A stretch of DNA of 64,000 nucleotides from Paramoeba atlantica (lineage: Eukaryota; Discosea), in assembly GCA_977017575.1 (NCBI GenBank), contig CDRNVI010000033.1, positions 1 through 64,000 on the forward strand, read 5' to 3'. The notes beneath the pieces were generated by a model that was not told the origin of the DNA, did not search any database, and saw only the letters and a program-made list of their open reading frames with translations. Position 1 is the stretch's first letter. Every line of letters starts with the position of its first letter. A program made the position numbers and the translations under genes. Shown here piece by piece: positions 1-8,820 of this stretch.

Positions 1-301
1 ATATCATTTGTATGTCACACAAGGTTGCGGCTTGCCGGGTTCACTTTGGTTAGGCAAAGAAAAGTGCGTTAAAAATGTTTTGCTAGTTTTGCTAGTTATC
101 AGTGTTTTCATGCATTTTGGTTAGGAAAAATAGATGGTTTGCCCTTTTCTTGTATGATAGTCTCGGTTATGCGATACGTAGAGAGAGACTTGTCGGCTTG
201 TTTGATTAATCTTTCCGTTCTTGCCATATTTCACAATATATTTCACTTGTGTTGTATGTACGGGTATACCATGACGTTGTCCAATTGATTCGATAAGTAC
301 A
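1..301. other. Intergenic leader region, no gene seen
   Basis: This A/T-rich stretch lies upstream of the first complete gene. I see no long + strand reading frame, tRNA or inverted repeat in it. It is probably the 3' untranslated region of a gene outside the window plus the 5' leader of the phosducin-like gene. Confidence 0.4.
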
Positions 302-928
302 ATGGCGGAGCGCACAGCTGAAAATCGTATTCGTACCACAGACTGGGAAGATATTCAATATCGCTATGGTAACCTCGTAGGGAAGTATCGACATCATGAA
401 ACAGCAATTATTGACCAACAACGTCGTGATCTCCAAGAAGGGAGTGATTTTTCAATTTACAACCCATCCGAGGAGAAGGAACGAACCCGTTTTTCCGACG
501 ACGATGATTGCAAAGATTGCCGCGATAGTGAACTAGATATGCTGCGACAAAAAAGACTAGCACAGATGCAGAGGGAGCATGAGGGATATGGTCATATTCG
601 GCACATTGCAGAAAGTGCGTACATCGATGAGGTAACCGTGGCAAGCCATAATGCAGACGTGTTTGTTATATTGATGGACCCCGAGCACCAGGGATGCAAG
701 ACTCTTCGCACCACTATGCAGGAAGTTTGTGGACGGTACTCGCGTGTAAAATTCGTAGAAGCCGTAGCATCGAAGGTGTGTGCACAGTTTCCTCTATCGG
801 GGCTTCCTCTAACTCTTCTCTATCGTAGAGGTGAAATCGTGTCTCAGCTGTGTGGTCTATCTCCGTGGGGCGGATCTTCGCTCAATGAAGTTTCTGTTAT
901 TCAATGTTTGAATAGAATTTTATCATAG
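302..928 (+). CDS. Phosducin-like protein with thioredoxin-like fold (PDCL3/VIAF type)
   Basis: The 208-residue protein has an acidic N-terminal half ending in a charged helix of the type ELDMLRQKRLAQMQ (about residues 77-90). That helix precedes the thioredoxin-like domain in phosducin-like proteins and TXNDC9. The C-terminal half (about 108-208) keeps the family pattern: 'Y.DEVT.AS' at the start, a hydrophobic strand, a VKFVEA strand, and a conserved proline in 'LPLTLLYRRGEIV'. The redox CxxC is absent, as in phosducin-like proteins. Family members work with the CCT chaperonin in folding tubulin, actin and G-protein subunits in the cytosol. The ATG at 302 begins the conserved region and nothing upstream is open. 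TXNDC9 is the nearest alternative. It is the first of a run of + strand genes. Confidence 0.7.
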   Translation: MAERTAENRIRTTDWEDIQYRYGNLVGKYRHHETAIIDQQRRDLQEGSDFSIYNPSEEKERTRFSDDDDCKDCRDSELDMLRQKRLAQMQREHEGYGHIRHIAESAYIDEVTVASHNADVFVILMDPEHQGCKTLRTTMQEVCGRYSRVKFVEAVASKVCAQFPLSGLPLTLLYRRGEIVSQLCGLSPWGGSSLNEVSVIQCLNRILS

Positions 929-1145
929 ACAAGGATTCGTACCTACTGGGAGTTGCATTAATAATTATAAATATAAAAAATAAAACTTTTGTATTTATAA
1001 TTATAATTATAAATATAAATAATAATGCAACTGGGCCTCTTGCTTTTTTACGAATGATACTACGTGTACTACTACATGTACTAACCCCCCCTGGTTATAA
1101 ACATTTATATACACATAATTATCTGTATATATAAGTGTAAGTGTA

Positions 1146-2369
1146 TATAAACCCCTGGCCAAAATAAGGCACCCCCCTCTAAAAATTCGATGCTTTGTTT
1201 GTTTGAGCTAATTTCAATGGCATTTTGCAGATCTCAGTTCGGGATTTATGTCCTCCCACACTTGGTCACTAGTCCTATAGCTATTTATAAAGTGGAAACT
1301 ATTTACCACTTTTTTACCTTTTCGCCACCTAGTTCGACGCAGGCCTTCAGTCTACGATCGAAACTTAAGATGGTATCATTTATCATCTCAGTCGGTAAAG
1401 AACTCCATGTGTTTAGAATACACCTTTGCAATTCGGAAACTGTAGATGGTAGCTTTTCATTTACGTCTTGTTGTACCATTGACCATATGTTTTCAATGGG
1501 AGAAAGATCGGGAGAATTTGGGGGCCAATTTTTTAGTAGATTAATTTTTCGTTTGTTCACGTAATTTATGGTGGCCTTGGCCGTATGAGCGGTGGCACCA
1601 TCTTGTTGAAGTATTCTTTTGCGGGGGAAATAAACATGTTTTAGTGTGTCTATGTATGTTTCGTGGGTAATAGAGGTCCTGCTGGATAAAATTTTTAAGC
1701 ATCTCCAGTTAATTCCTATAGCACCCCACACCTGACACTTAGGCGCCCAGCGCACCTTTAGTCTCTTTGCAGGGGTCTCTCCTTTTTTTACCCACATTTT
1801 CATTCGATTATCGTTTGTATCAAACACCTTCTCATCTGAGAATATCAATTTCGATGTGTCCTCTTTGTAATTTAAAGAAAACTGTACGCGTTTTTCTTTT
1901 TGTACAGCGGTGAGCCCTTGTGAAATTGGGCGTGGCCTATATTGATGCCCTGCTTTCAATCCTTTTTTTACGAGACTTTATTTTTTTTTTCTGTGGGGAT
2001 TTCTTTAGGCTTTTTTTTCGTCTCAATTTTGGGGTGATCACGGAGATATTTTCGAATGTATTTCACGCTTACATTCAATTCACGTGCTATTCGTTTCTTT
2101 GGGATGCCATCTTGAAACCTTAAAAGCATGAGTTCCTTCCCCAGGGGGCTGAGGCCACCTTTCGGAGGCCTGCGGAATGATTTTTTCATAAATCGACCCT
2201 AATGTTAAAGTGGTAAAATATTTTTTTATTTTTTTATTTTTCATGAGCTAAAAACAGCGGGAACGTACAGATCTCAAAATTTTGAACGAAAACATGGTAT
2301 GATAACCCTACCATACCTCCTCATGCAAAAAATAAGGGGGGGTGCCTTATTGGTGGCCAGGGGTTTATA
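1146..2369 (-). mobile_element. Tc1/mariner-type element with matched terminal inverted repeats
   Basis: The left end, beginning tataaacccctggcc at 1146 and continuing through 'ataaggcacccccc' to about 1177, is matched in inverted orientation by 2335-2369 with only one or two differences. A TA dinucleotide bounds each end, as expected for Tc1/mariner target duplication. The internal transposase lies on the minus strand, opposite to all host genes. Length is about 1.22 kb, typical for the superfamily. Confidence 0.8.
1303..2189 (-). pseudogene. Broken Tc1/mariner transposase
   Basis: Two minus-strand frames together read as a mariner-type transposase. The N-terminal part (2189 down to 1968) contains a helix-turn-helix-like segment (LRFQDGIPKKRIARELNVS). 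The C-terminal part (1959 down to 1303) carries the catalytic triad: FSDEKVF, QQDGATAHTA and SPDLSPIENIW, with about 35 residues between the second Asp and the Glu. The two parts lie in different frames. The break falls at or near a run of T residues (about 1979-1990, + strand), so a homopolymer indel is the likely lesion. If that is real and not a sequencing error, the element is dead and would move only with a transposase supplied from elsewhere. Confidence 0.8.
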
Positions 2370-2809
2370 ACCGTAAGTGTATATATAAGCGAGGGGGGGT
2401 TACTACATGTCCGCGTTAATACCATCAGTGAGGCAGTAGTACCATGAAAGAATTATAAACCCTTAATAATTATAAATTTAGGACTTGTACAAATTTATAA
2501 TTATTAATGCAACTTACAGTAGTGTATTGTCAGGCGGTCATTAGTAATGCTTTGCCCAGGGTTTACATTCTCATAGTTCTTCCTTGTGTTCTTTCATGTG
2601 TCTGTTTTAGAAGCCGTCGTTTCATGTTGCTATTTTGCTATTATTCATGAATGAAGCTGGTGTCCCCATGCACGGCTCACCCTTTAGCGTTGGAATACGC
2701 ATGTTTGCGTGTCGTTTTGCCATGCAGCCTTCGGCAGCTTTCAGTCCACCGGAAAACTGCGTCATTAAAGTGATAAGAAGGGCACGATAAGGAATGAGTC
2801 ATCGCTGTG

Positions 2810-5800
2810 ATGACCCCATCCGTTCTTCCTCTTTCGCTGTGTCGAATTCTCCTTCACCTTGTCGTATCACAAATCGGTCTGGTGTCCGGTGAAAACACCT
2901 TTGTCTACCGCTCATGGGGTCGTCCCACACCTCTCCGTCTCATTCTCACCCCATTCTACTCCATACAGCCACATAACGAGCTGACCCATGAGCCCTGTAA
3001 TGCTACGGAATCGGAACCGTGCATGGGAGGATGGGCCCGACTAAACGCGCGAGTTCGTCACGCGCGTCAAACCGCGACGGACCCAGAAAGTGTGTTTTCC
3101 ATATTCTTTGTGGACGACGCCTCCTCGCTTGTCAGCGAACACCCCCTCACCTTTGGACTCAACCACGAAGTGATGCACCGCAGTCACGGAGATGCATTCG
3201 TCCTGGAGCACTGGACAATGCTCCGCCCCTACGAACCTCGTGTGTGGGATTTTGCCAAACAAAGCCGTGTCCTCCAAACCCCCCTCATCACGCTCAGCAA
3301 CCTCCGCCTCACCCCCCCCGCCTTCCATCTCGTCCACCAGCGCTACACCTTCAAACGGGTCGGGCGCTACACCGTCCTTCTCTTCTCCGTCGTCGACCCC
3401 TCCCACGACGCCCACCCCCTGCTCTCCCTCAACACCACCCTACTCAACCTTATCAAACCGCTTAAAAAGTGCCTCAACCCCGATGTGGTGGTACTCCTCA
3501 TGACACGCCTCCAACGGGACTCCAACGACCTTATTTTAGACTCCCCCCTGGTGGATCTCTTCATTCGTAAACGGTTCCACACGCGTCGCAGTGCCATCAC
3601 GGCCCACCGCTACACCACCGTCGTGGATCTCCACAGTAAACGCTCCCACGTGTTTGCGTTGGATTGGGACCCGACTCATCGGACAGTACTGAGCCACACC
3701 GCAGAGAGTGTGTTGGTGCCGCTCCCGGGAGACCTGAGCGGGGAGCGGTATCAACAGGACTGTGCGTTCCTGCAACAACAGATTGATCTTGCGGCATTGA
3801 AAGGGGGCGAGAGGATAGGGACAGCGCTGTCGGAGGTGAGGAGTACTCGAATTCACACAAGTTACTGTCGCGTGGGAGAGTGTGCGCTGGGGCGTTTGTT
3901 TGCGGACGCGGCGTATGAAGCGGTTTATGACCACAACGGCGTCGATTTTGCGGTAGTGGAAGGAGGGGCACTGCGAAAGGGATGGAGTCCGGGTCCGTTT
4001 CGTGCAAGTCAGCTCTACAGTAGTTTTCCGCAGACCGCTCGGCTTTGTGCGGTGCACATGTGGGGTGCGGATGTGTGGCGAATGCTTAATTTTAGTGTTT
4101 CTGCGGCGATGGAGACTACATTGGATAGTACGGGGTATAAAGGCACAGAGCGGTTTCTCCAGGTCAGTCACTTGCGCTATGAGTACGTCTCCACTCGTAC
4201 GGTTTCAGAGGAATCCTCGAGGTTGGTTCTTGTCGAAGTTTATGATGCACGCACGGGGGGCTGGAAAGAACTCGTAAGAGGGCGTCAGTACACTTTCGTC
4301 ACCACAGAAGATTTATGTTCCGGTCGAATGGGGTACGACAAGTCGGTCTTTCGACCCGTATCCTACGATATTTTAAATGGCACCATTCAACATGCAGGCG
4401 AAGTCTTCATTCGGACTACAGGATGCGTTAATCCGGTCTTAGACAAACGCATTGTGCGTCACACAGGAGGAAACAGAACGGACCTGGGCACTTTTATGCT
4501 GCCCCCAAAGTGCCAACAGGACTGTCATCCTGGTACTTTTTGGGTCTCCGAAGCACATGACTGTGTGTCGTGTCCCATAGGGTATTACCAGCCCTACAGC
4601 GCACAAGATTACTGTCTACCGCTTCTACTTGATCCAGCGGTCTCGAGAGAAGCTCTGGCAGCGGGGGTTCTCAGCGCCATTGCTTGTATTATTTTAGCCT
4701 TAACGTTTCCTCTTTTATGGCAATGGGCAAAAAGCTCTCAACTTACGCACGACCTCAAGGACAATGAACGGATTGCTGGTGAGCTTGCGGATGGCATTGC
4801 CTCAAGAAACTTTGAACGAGTGTCCTACTTGGAGCGTATAGCGCACCCTACTCGAATACAAAGCGCATTCATTGCTATCTTACGTACATTACGTGCTTAT
4901 GAGACTAGCCCACAGTCTCAAGTGAGTCCTGCTGGACTTACATTCAACTCCGAAAGCACGAAGACTTGCATTTTCTTGCAGATATTTTGGAAATTCATAA
5001 AATCTTCTCCAGACGAATGCGACATTCGATTGTGGTTGAAAACGTTGTGTTCTGTCATTGAGAAAATATCTAGCATGTATAGTGGCACTGTATACTCGTA
5101 CAGCGCTGATTTCCTTACCGTTCGATGGGAAGGAGACAAAAAAAGGCAGAATGTTCTCTCTTCAGTAACTTTACTAAAAAGAAAGTTAGATGGCTCATCT
5201 CGGCTACCAGTTTATTGGTACGCTACTCTGGAGAATAGGGCGCCCGGTTCACAAGTTATAAATTCAACCATTTCGTCAACACGCCGGAATACGCCTAAGC
5301 GTATGTTGTACTCTACATATGACTCACTAGGAACATTGAGTGATGGGGACAAACTCGTATACAAAATTCAATCTGCTGAATTTCTCTTTAACCGCCGAAA
5401 AATCACAGAATCAAATTCCTGCAGTAGCGTCTCCCGGGAGATGTCTTCTTCAGCCGAAGCTCTTAGCGAAAACTACCCGTATGGCACAGTACGATCCTGT
5501 GAAATCGAGTCACTACTCAACTACGATATCCTACGCGAAGCCTCTGGCCGAGTGTGGTACCTTTCGCGGAAACTCCTCGGGGAGGGAGGTTTTAGTAAAG
5601 TTTACCTTGGGATTGATACCCATGGAAAACAAGTCGCAATGAAAAAGATCCCCCTTGCTTCCATCAACACCCCCACAACCCATCCCCTCCCTTTGCGACA
5701 CCTCACGCGGGAAATCTCCTTTCTGTGTCGCCTAAACCACCGCAATGTCCTGCGCTACGAGTGCAGTCTACTCTCCAGCGAGAACCTCATCCTTGTGCTG

Positions 5801-6367
5801 GAGTACATGGGCGGAGGCTCCCTAGCTGCGCTCCTCACTCGCTTCGGACCTCTACGCCCACAAATCGCGATTCGCTATCTCCGGGATATCCTACATGGGA
5901 TTCACTACCTCCATAACCGTGGGATTCTCCATCGGGATATTAAACCCGGCAATATTTTAATTTCCTCCTATGGAGGGAGATGTAAAATTGGGGACTTTGG
6001 CACGGCGATCGCATCCGTTCGTGCGCGAGAAAGCATCGAGCCAAAGTCTGCAGTCCCGATAGGAACTCCATGGTACATGTCCCCGGAGCAATGCCGGGGA
6101 GTGTGCTCCGAACACAGCGATCTATGGTCCCTGGGGGTACTCACGCATGAGGTGCTTACAGGATCCCTGCCGTATGCGTTAGACGAGGATCTACGCAGTA
6201 CTCCGGAAGTCTTTATTCATGCTCTTGGGAGTGGGCAGATGTGTCCTACACTCGCAACCGGGCTGACGGCAAGTGCCGGATCCTTCCTGAAAAAAATATT
6301 TTTTGGACAGGAGAGGGTATGCGACGCAAAAGTTCTTCTTCGGCACAGATTTTTACTTGATATTTAA
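2810..6367 (+). CDS. Chimeric receptor-like kinase: pseudo-5'-nucleotidase ectodomain, TM, cyclase-like linker, STE11-like kinase
   Basis: Starting at the ATG at 2810 (a GTG codon precedes it), the about 1185-residue protein opens with a hydrophobic signal peptide (about 1-25). The ectodomain follows the 5'-nucleotidase plan, but the metallophosphatase half has lost its metal-binding motifs: no HFND, GNHE or GHDH. The C-terminal nucleotidase domain is recognisable (about 340-530; 'CRVGECALGRLFADAAYEA', 'RFLQVSHLRYEY'). A Cys-rich stretch (about 563-605), one TM helix (about 617-640) and a cytosolic region follow; the segment 'SGTVYSYSADFLTV' (about 757-770) resembles a nucleotide-cyclase core. 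The kinase domain (about 913-1185) has GEGGFSKVYLG, VAMKK, HRDIKPGN, DFG and GTPWYMSPEQ, so it should be active and is closest to MAPKKK/STE11. Sense-strand composition changes from C-rich to G-rich within the gene. The ligand is unknown. Confidence 0.75.
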   Translation: MTPSVLPLSLCRILLHLVVSQIGLVSGENTFVYRSWGRPTPLRLILTPFYSIQPHNELTHEPCNATESEPCMGGWARLNARVRHARQTATDPESVFSIFFVDDASSLVSEHPLTFGLNHEVMHRSHGDAFVLEHWTMLRPYEPRVWDFAKQSRVLQTPLITLSNLRLTPPAFHLVHQRYTFKRVGRYTVLLFSVVDPSHDAHPLLSLNTTLLNLIKPLKKCLNPDVVVLLMTRLQRDSNDLILDSPLVDLFIRKRFHTRRSAITAHRYTTVVDLHSKRSHVFALDWDPTHRTVLSHTAESVLVPLPGDLSGERYQQDCAFLQQQIDLAALKGGERIGTALSEVRSTRIHTSYCRVGECALGRLFADAAYEAVYDHNGVDFAVVEGGALRKGWSPGPFRASQLYSSFPQTARLCAVHMWGADVWRMLNFSVSAAMETTLDSTGYKGTERFLQVSHLRYEYVSTRTVSEESSRLVLVEVYDARTGGWKELVRGRQYTFVTTEDLCSGRMGYDKSVFRPVSYDILNGTIQHAGEVFIRTTGCVNPVLDKRIVRHTGGNRTDLGTFMLPPKCQQDCHPGTFWVSEAHDCVSCPIGYYQPYSAQDYCLPLLLDPAVSREALAAGVLSAIACIILALTFPLLWQWAKSSQLTHDLKDNERIAGELADGIASRNFERVSYLERIAHPTRIQSAFIAILRTLRAYETSPQSQVSPAGLTFNSESTKTCIFLQIFWKFIKSSPDECDIRLWLKTLCSVIEKISSMYSGTVYSYSADFLTVRWEGDKKRQNVLSSVTLLKRKLDGSSRLPVYWYATLENRAPGSQVINSTISSTRRNTPKRMLYSTYDSLGTLSDGDKLVYKIQSAEFLFNRRKITESNSCSSVSREMSSSAEALSENYPYGTVRSCEIESLLNYDILREASGRVWYLSRKLLGEGGFSKVYLGIDTHGKQVAMKKIPLASINTPTTHPLPLRHLTREISFLCRLNHRNVLRYECSLLSSENLILVLEYMGGGSLAALLTRFGPLRPQIAIRYLRDILHGIHYLHNRGILHRDIKPGNILISSYGGRCKIGDFGTAIASVRARESIEPKSAVPIGTPWYMSPEQCRGVCSEHSDLWSLGVLTHEVLTGSLPYALDEDLRSTPEVFIHALGSGQMCPTLATGLTASAGSFLKKIFFGQERVCDAKVLLRHRFLLDI

Positions 6368-6577
6368 AGAGTAGAGGGGTTAGATGTATTTTTTTAGTGA
6401 TGTAGAAAGAGTACGTTATTTCGAGGTATCACACGCTTTTGGACTTTTTCAGAATCTTTTTTAGACGTTTTTTGATAGCGAGAAAAATAGATGTACGCGT
6501 GCAATGTGAATATCTTCTCTAGGATCTTTCATATTTCTTGAAAACTCCACCCTATTCCATGCTAAACTAAATTTCAC

Positions 6578-8593
6578 ATGCCGAGCGATCAGCGTCCGAG
6601 CACCCATTCCGGGAAGTGGACCAGTAAGGTGCCCAAAAGCACCACCACCGCCCCGTTACTTGGTCCCCTCCGTTCTTCCCACTATAGTTCACAATCGGCC
6701 AACGCTCATACGACGACCTCTGAGGATGGAAGTCCCTCACCGGGGAACGGTTCGCATCGTCAGGGCTCAGCGGACTACCGGAGTGGGCAGGGTAACTCCT
6801 GGCAGCTCCCTGACTCGGCATGGAGTCCAGAGGAGCGCTCACGTTCCTACACAAGCCCTCAACCCCCCTCGAAGGCCTCGTATAGCTTCTTTGGTCTCAG
6901 CAGCCCTGCCTGGATGCAAGGTCGCTATGGTGGGATTCTGTTTGTTTTGCTGTTCGTGTGGGCCGCCGTGAGCAGCGGGTTTCTGGGCTATGCGCTGTAT
7001 CACAAAACGCTCCGCATGGACGTGTTTGCGGGACGGGTCAACCAGGATGGGGTGCGGGATCTGAGCGCGCTTCCGTTGGTAAAGAAACGGGTAACGATAC
7101 TGCATTTTAATGATATCTATGAGTTAGGGCAGCTCGGAGACCGTGGGGGGCTCTCTCGTGCGATCTATCAAAAGGAATTGTACGAAAACGCCAACCCGGG
7201 AAACACGATTGCTGTTTTTTCTGGTGACCTATTAAGTCCTTCTGCAATGTCCACTGCACTGCTTGACGAAAAAGGGAGCAGCCTTAACGGAATTCAAATG
7301 GTAAATGTTACGAATCTCTTGTTCGACATTGCAACATTCGGCAACCATGAGTTTGATCTGAAACCGCTCGTGTTACGGCAACGGCTTCAGGAATCCAACT
7401 ACCCTTGGATTGCATCTAACGTGATGTCAGATTTCTTTCCTCCCTCGAAAACTCCCCCTTTCGTGGTGAAAATGCTAGGAGGAATTAAGATAGGGTTCAT
7501 CAGCGCAGTGATTGACACCATTACTCCCCCGTACGTTCAAATTCTGGGCATTCGCGAAACTGTGGATCGACTCAAAAAAGAGTTAATTCCTCATCTTCGT
7601 GAGCAGCTCGGGGTAGAGTTCGTCGTTGCCTTAACACATCTAGCGTGGGTGGATGACATTCGTCTCATTCAGGAAGAGATCGGCATCGATCTCGTGCTTG
7701 GCGGTCACGATCATGAGAACATGCTTTACCGCGTGTCCAATGACTTGGTACCTTTAGCCAAGGCGGACTCCAACACTCGCAGTTTCTATGTCCATGAAAT
7801 TTACGCGAATCCGAAATACTCCAAACGGGGTTCAACCTCGACCGAACCCCCGTTTGTGATTCGCAGTGAGCTCAAACCCGTCACAAAGGATTTGCCAACG
7901 AACGCGGAGGCAGACCGACTGATCCAGTATTGGTGGTCCCAAGCCCACACCTCCTTCCTGCGACAAGGGTTTGATTTGGACTCCATCGTCACTACGCTGC
8001 CGGAGGGCATTACCTGGGATGCACGTAACCATGTGATTCGTCAAGGAACCAATGACCTCACCTTCGTTGTGGGGGAAAGTATGCAATACTGTGCAGCCAA
8101 GAAGTATCAATACGCGCTGGATGGTGCCATCTACAATGTGGGCATGCTTCGTGTGGATGACATTATGGACTCGGGGGAGATCTCAACCTACGATGTGCTA
8201 CGTGTGTTGCCTTTTCTGGATATGCTGTGTGTTGTACGTGTCCGCGGGGATATTTTACTTAAAGTGTTTGACAAATCACGTACGCACAATGTATGGTTGG
8301 GTGGTTTTATTCAGTTGTCACATCACTTTAGCGCAGGATGTATGGAAGTGCTCTCTGAGGATCGAAAGTGGGATAAGAGACAGGAATGCACCCTGAACGG
8401 GTCTCCCATTCGCAAGAATAAGATGTACACACTGGCGACTAGTCAGTATCTCGTTTCTGGGCAAGAAATCAATTTATCGTTTTTTAATGCCGCGACGAAT
8501 CCATCTGTCGAGTTGGTGTGGAAAACGCAGGATGACTTTCGTAAATGCTTTATCGACTATTTGGAGGACCGTGGTCCTCTGTTTCGCCCGTAG
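6578..8593 (+). CDS. Membrane-anchored 5'-nucleotidase family metallophosphatase
   Basis: The 671-residue protein has a Ser/Thr/Pro-rich N-terminal tail (1-115) and one TM helix (about 118-141, GILFVLLFVWAAVSSGFLGY), suggesting a type II membrane protein. The catalytic domain follows with the standard metal-binding motifs: LHFNDIYE, FSGD, FGNHEFD, LTHL and GGHDHE. A 5'-nucleotidase C-terminal domain comes next (about 470-600; 'VGMLRVDDIMDSGEISTYDVLRVLPF'). Family members hydrolyse 5'-nucleotides or related phosphoesters; the exact substrate cannot be read here. It lies about 200 bases downstream of the receptor kinase whose ectodomain is an inactive version of the same fold. After its TAG stop the same frame stays open for 48 codons and ends in a hydrophobic segment (see findings). 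Confidence 0.8.
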   Translation: MPSDQRPSTHSGKWTSKVPKSTTTAPLLGPLRSSHYSSQSANAHTTTSEDGSPSPGNGSHRQGSADYRSGQGNSWQLPDSAWSPEERSRSYTSPQPPSKASYSFFGLSSPAWMQGRYGGILFVLLFVWAAVSSGFLGYALYHKTLRMDVFAGRVNQDGVRDLSALPLVKKRVTILHFNDIYELGQLGDRGGLSRAIYQKELYENANPGNTIAVFSGDLLSPSAMSTALLDEKGSSLNGIQMVNVTNLLFDIATFGNHEFDLKPLVLRQRLQESNYPWIASNVMSDFFPPSKTPPFVVKMLGGIKIGFISAVIDTITPPYVQILGIRETVDRLKKELIPHLREQLGVEFVVALTHLAWVDDIRLIQEEIGIDLVLGGHDHENMLYRVSNDLVPLAKADSNTRSFYVHEIYANPKYSKRGSTSTEPPFVIRSELKPVTKDLPTNAEADRLIQYWWSQAHTSFLRQGFDLDSIVTTLPEGITWDARNHVIRQGTNDLTFVVGESMQYCAAKKYQYALDGAIYNVGMLRVDDIMDSGEISTYDVLRVLPFLDMLCVVRVRGDILLKVFDKSRTHNVWLGGFIQLSHHFSAGCMEVLSEDRKWDKRQECTLNGSPIRKNKMYTLATSQYLVSGQEINLSFFNAATNPSVELVWKTQDDFRKCFIDYLEDRGPLFRP

Positions 8594-8820
8594 ATTCCGG
8601 TAGAGGGAATTAAAGACTTTTGCAAATATACCTTTAAATTGTTCTGGGCTAAATTTATGGGCATTGGCTTGCAGTTATGGGCAACCTTGGCGTTGGCGGT
8701 TGGTTCACTCACACTTAGTTTTCTTATTTTTGCATAATACCGACAGAAGTTAAGAAGAAGTATAAAAGAAATGCATATCTCCTCAATGTTTCATCACACC
8801 AAGCTACAAAAATAAATCTT

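Larger units (their letters stand above)
951..2514. mobile_element. Composite element bounded by a 22-bp perfect inverted repeat, with a mariner nested inside
   Basis: The 22 bases at 951-972 (start agttgcatta) are the exact reverse complement of 2493-2514. A partial third arm lies at about 1011-1032, which makes 951-1032 itself a small palindromic unit. A second shell, 'ctaacccccc' near 1083 against 'ggggggttac' near 2395, lies inside the outer arms, and the mariner element lies inside that. The spacers are extremely A/T-rich. The most economical reading is a MITE-like element that later received a mariner insertion. I could not find a clear target-site duplication for the outer pair. Confidence 0.6.

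Noticed and set aside
2647-2790. 47-codon frame with 'GVPMHGSPFSVGI', recalling a filamin repeat ending
   Set aside because: Too short, no upstream continuation in frame and no second repeat; the resemblance is limited to a few residues.
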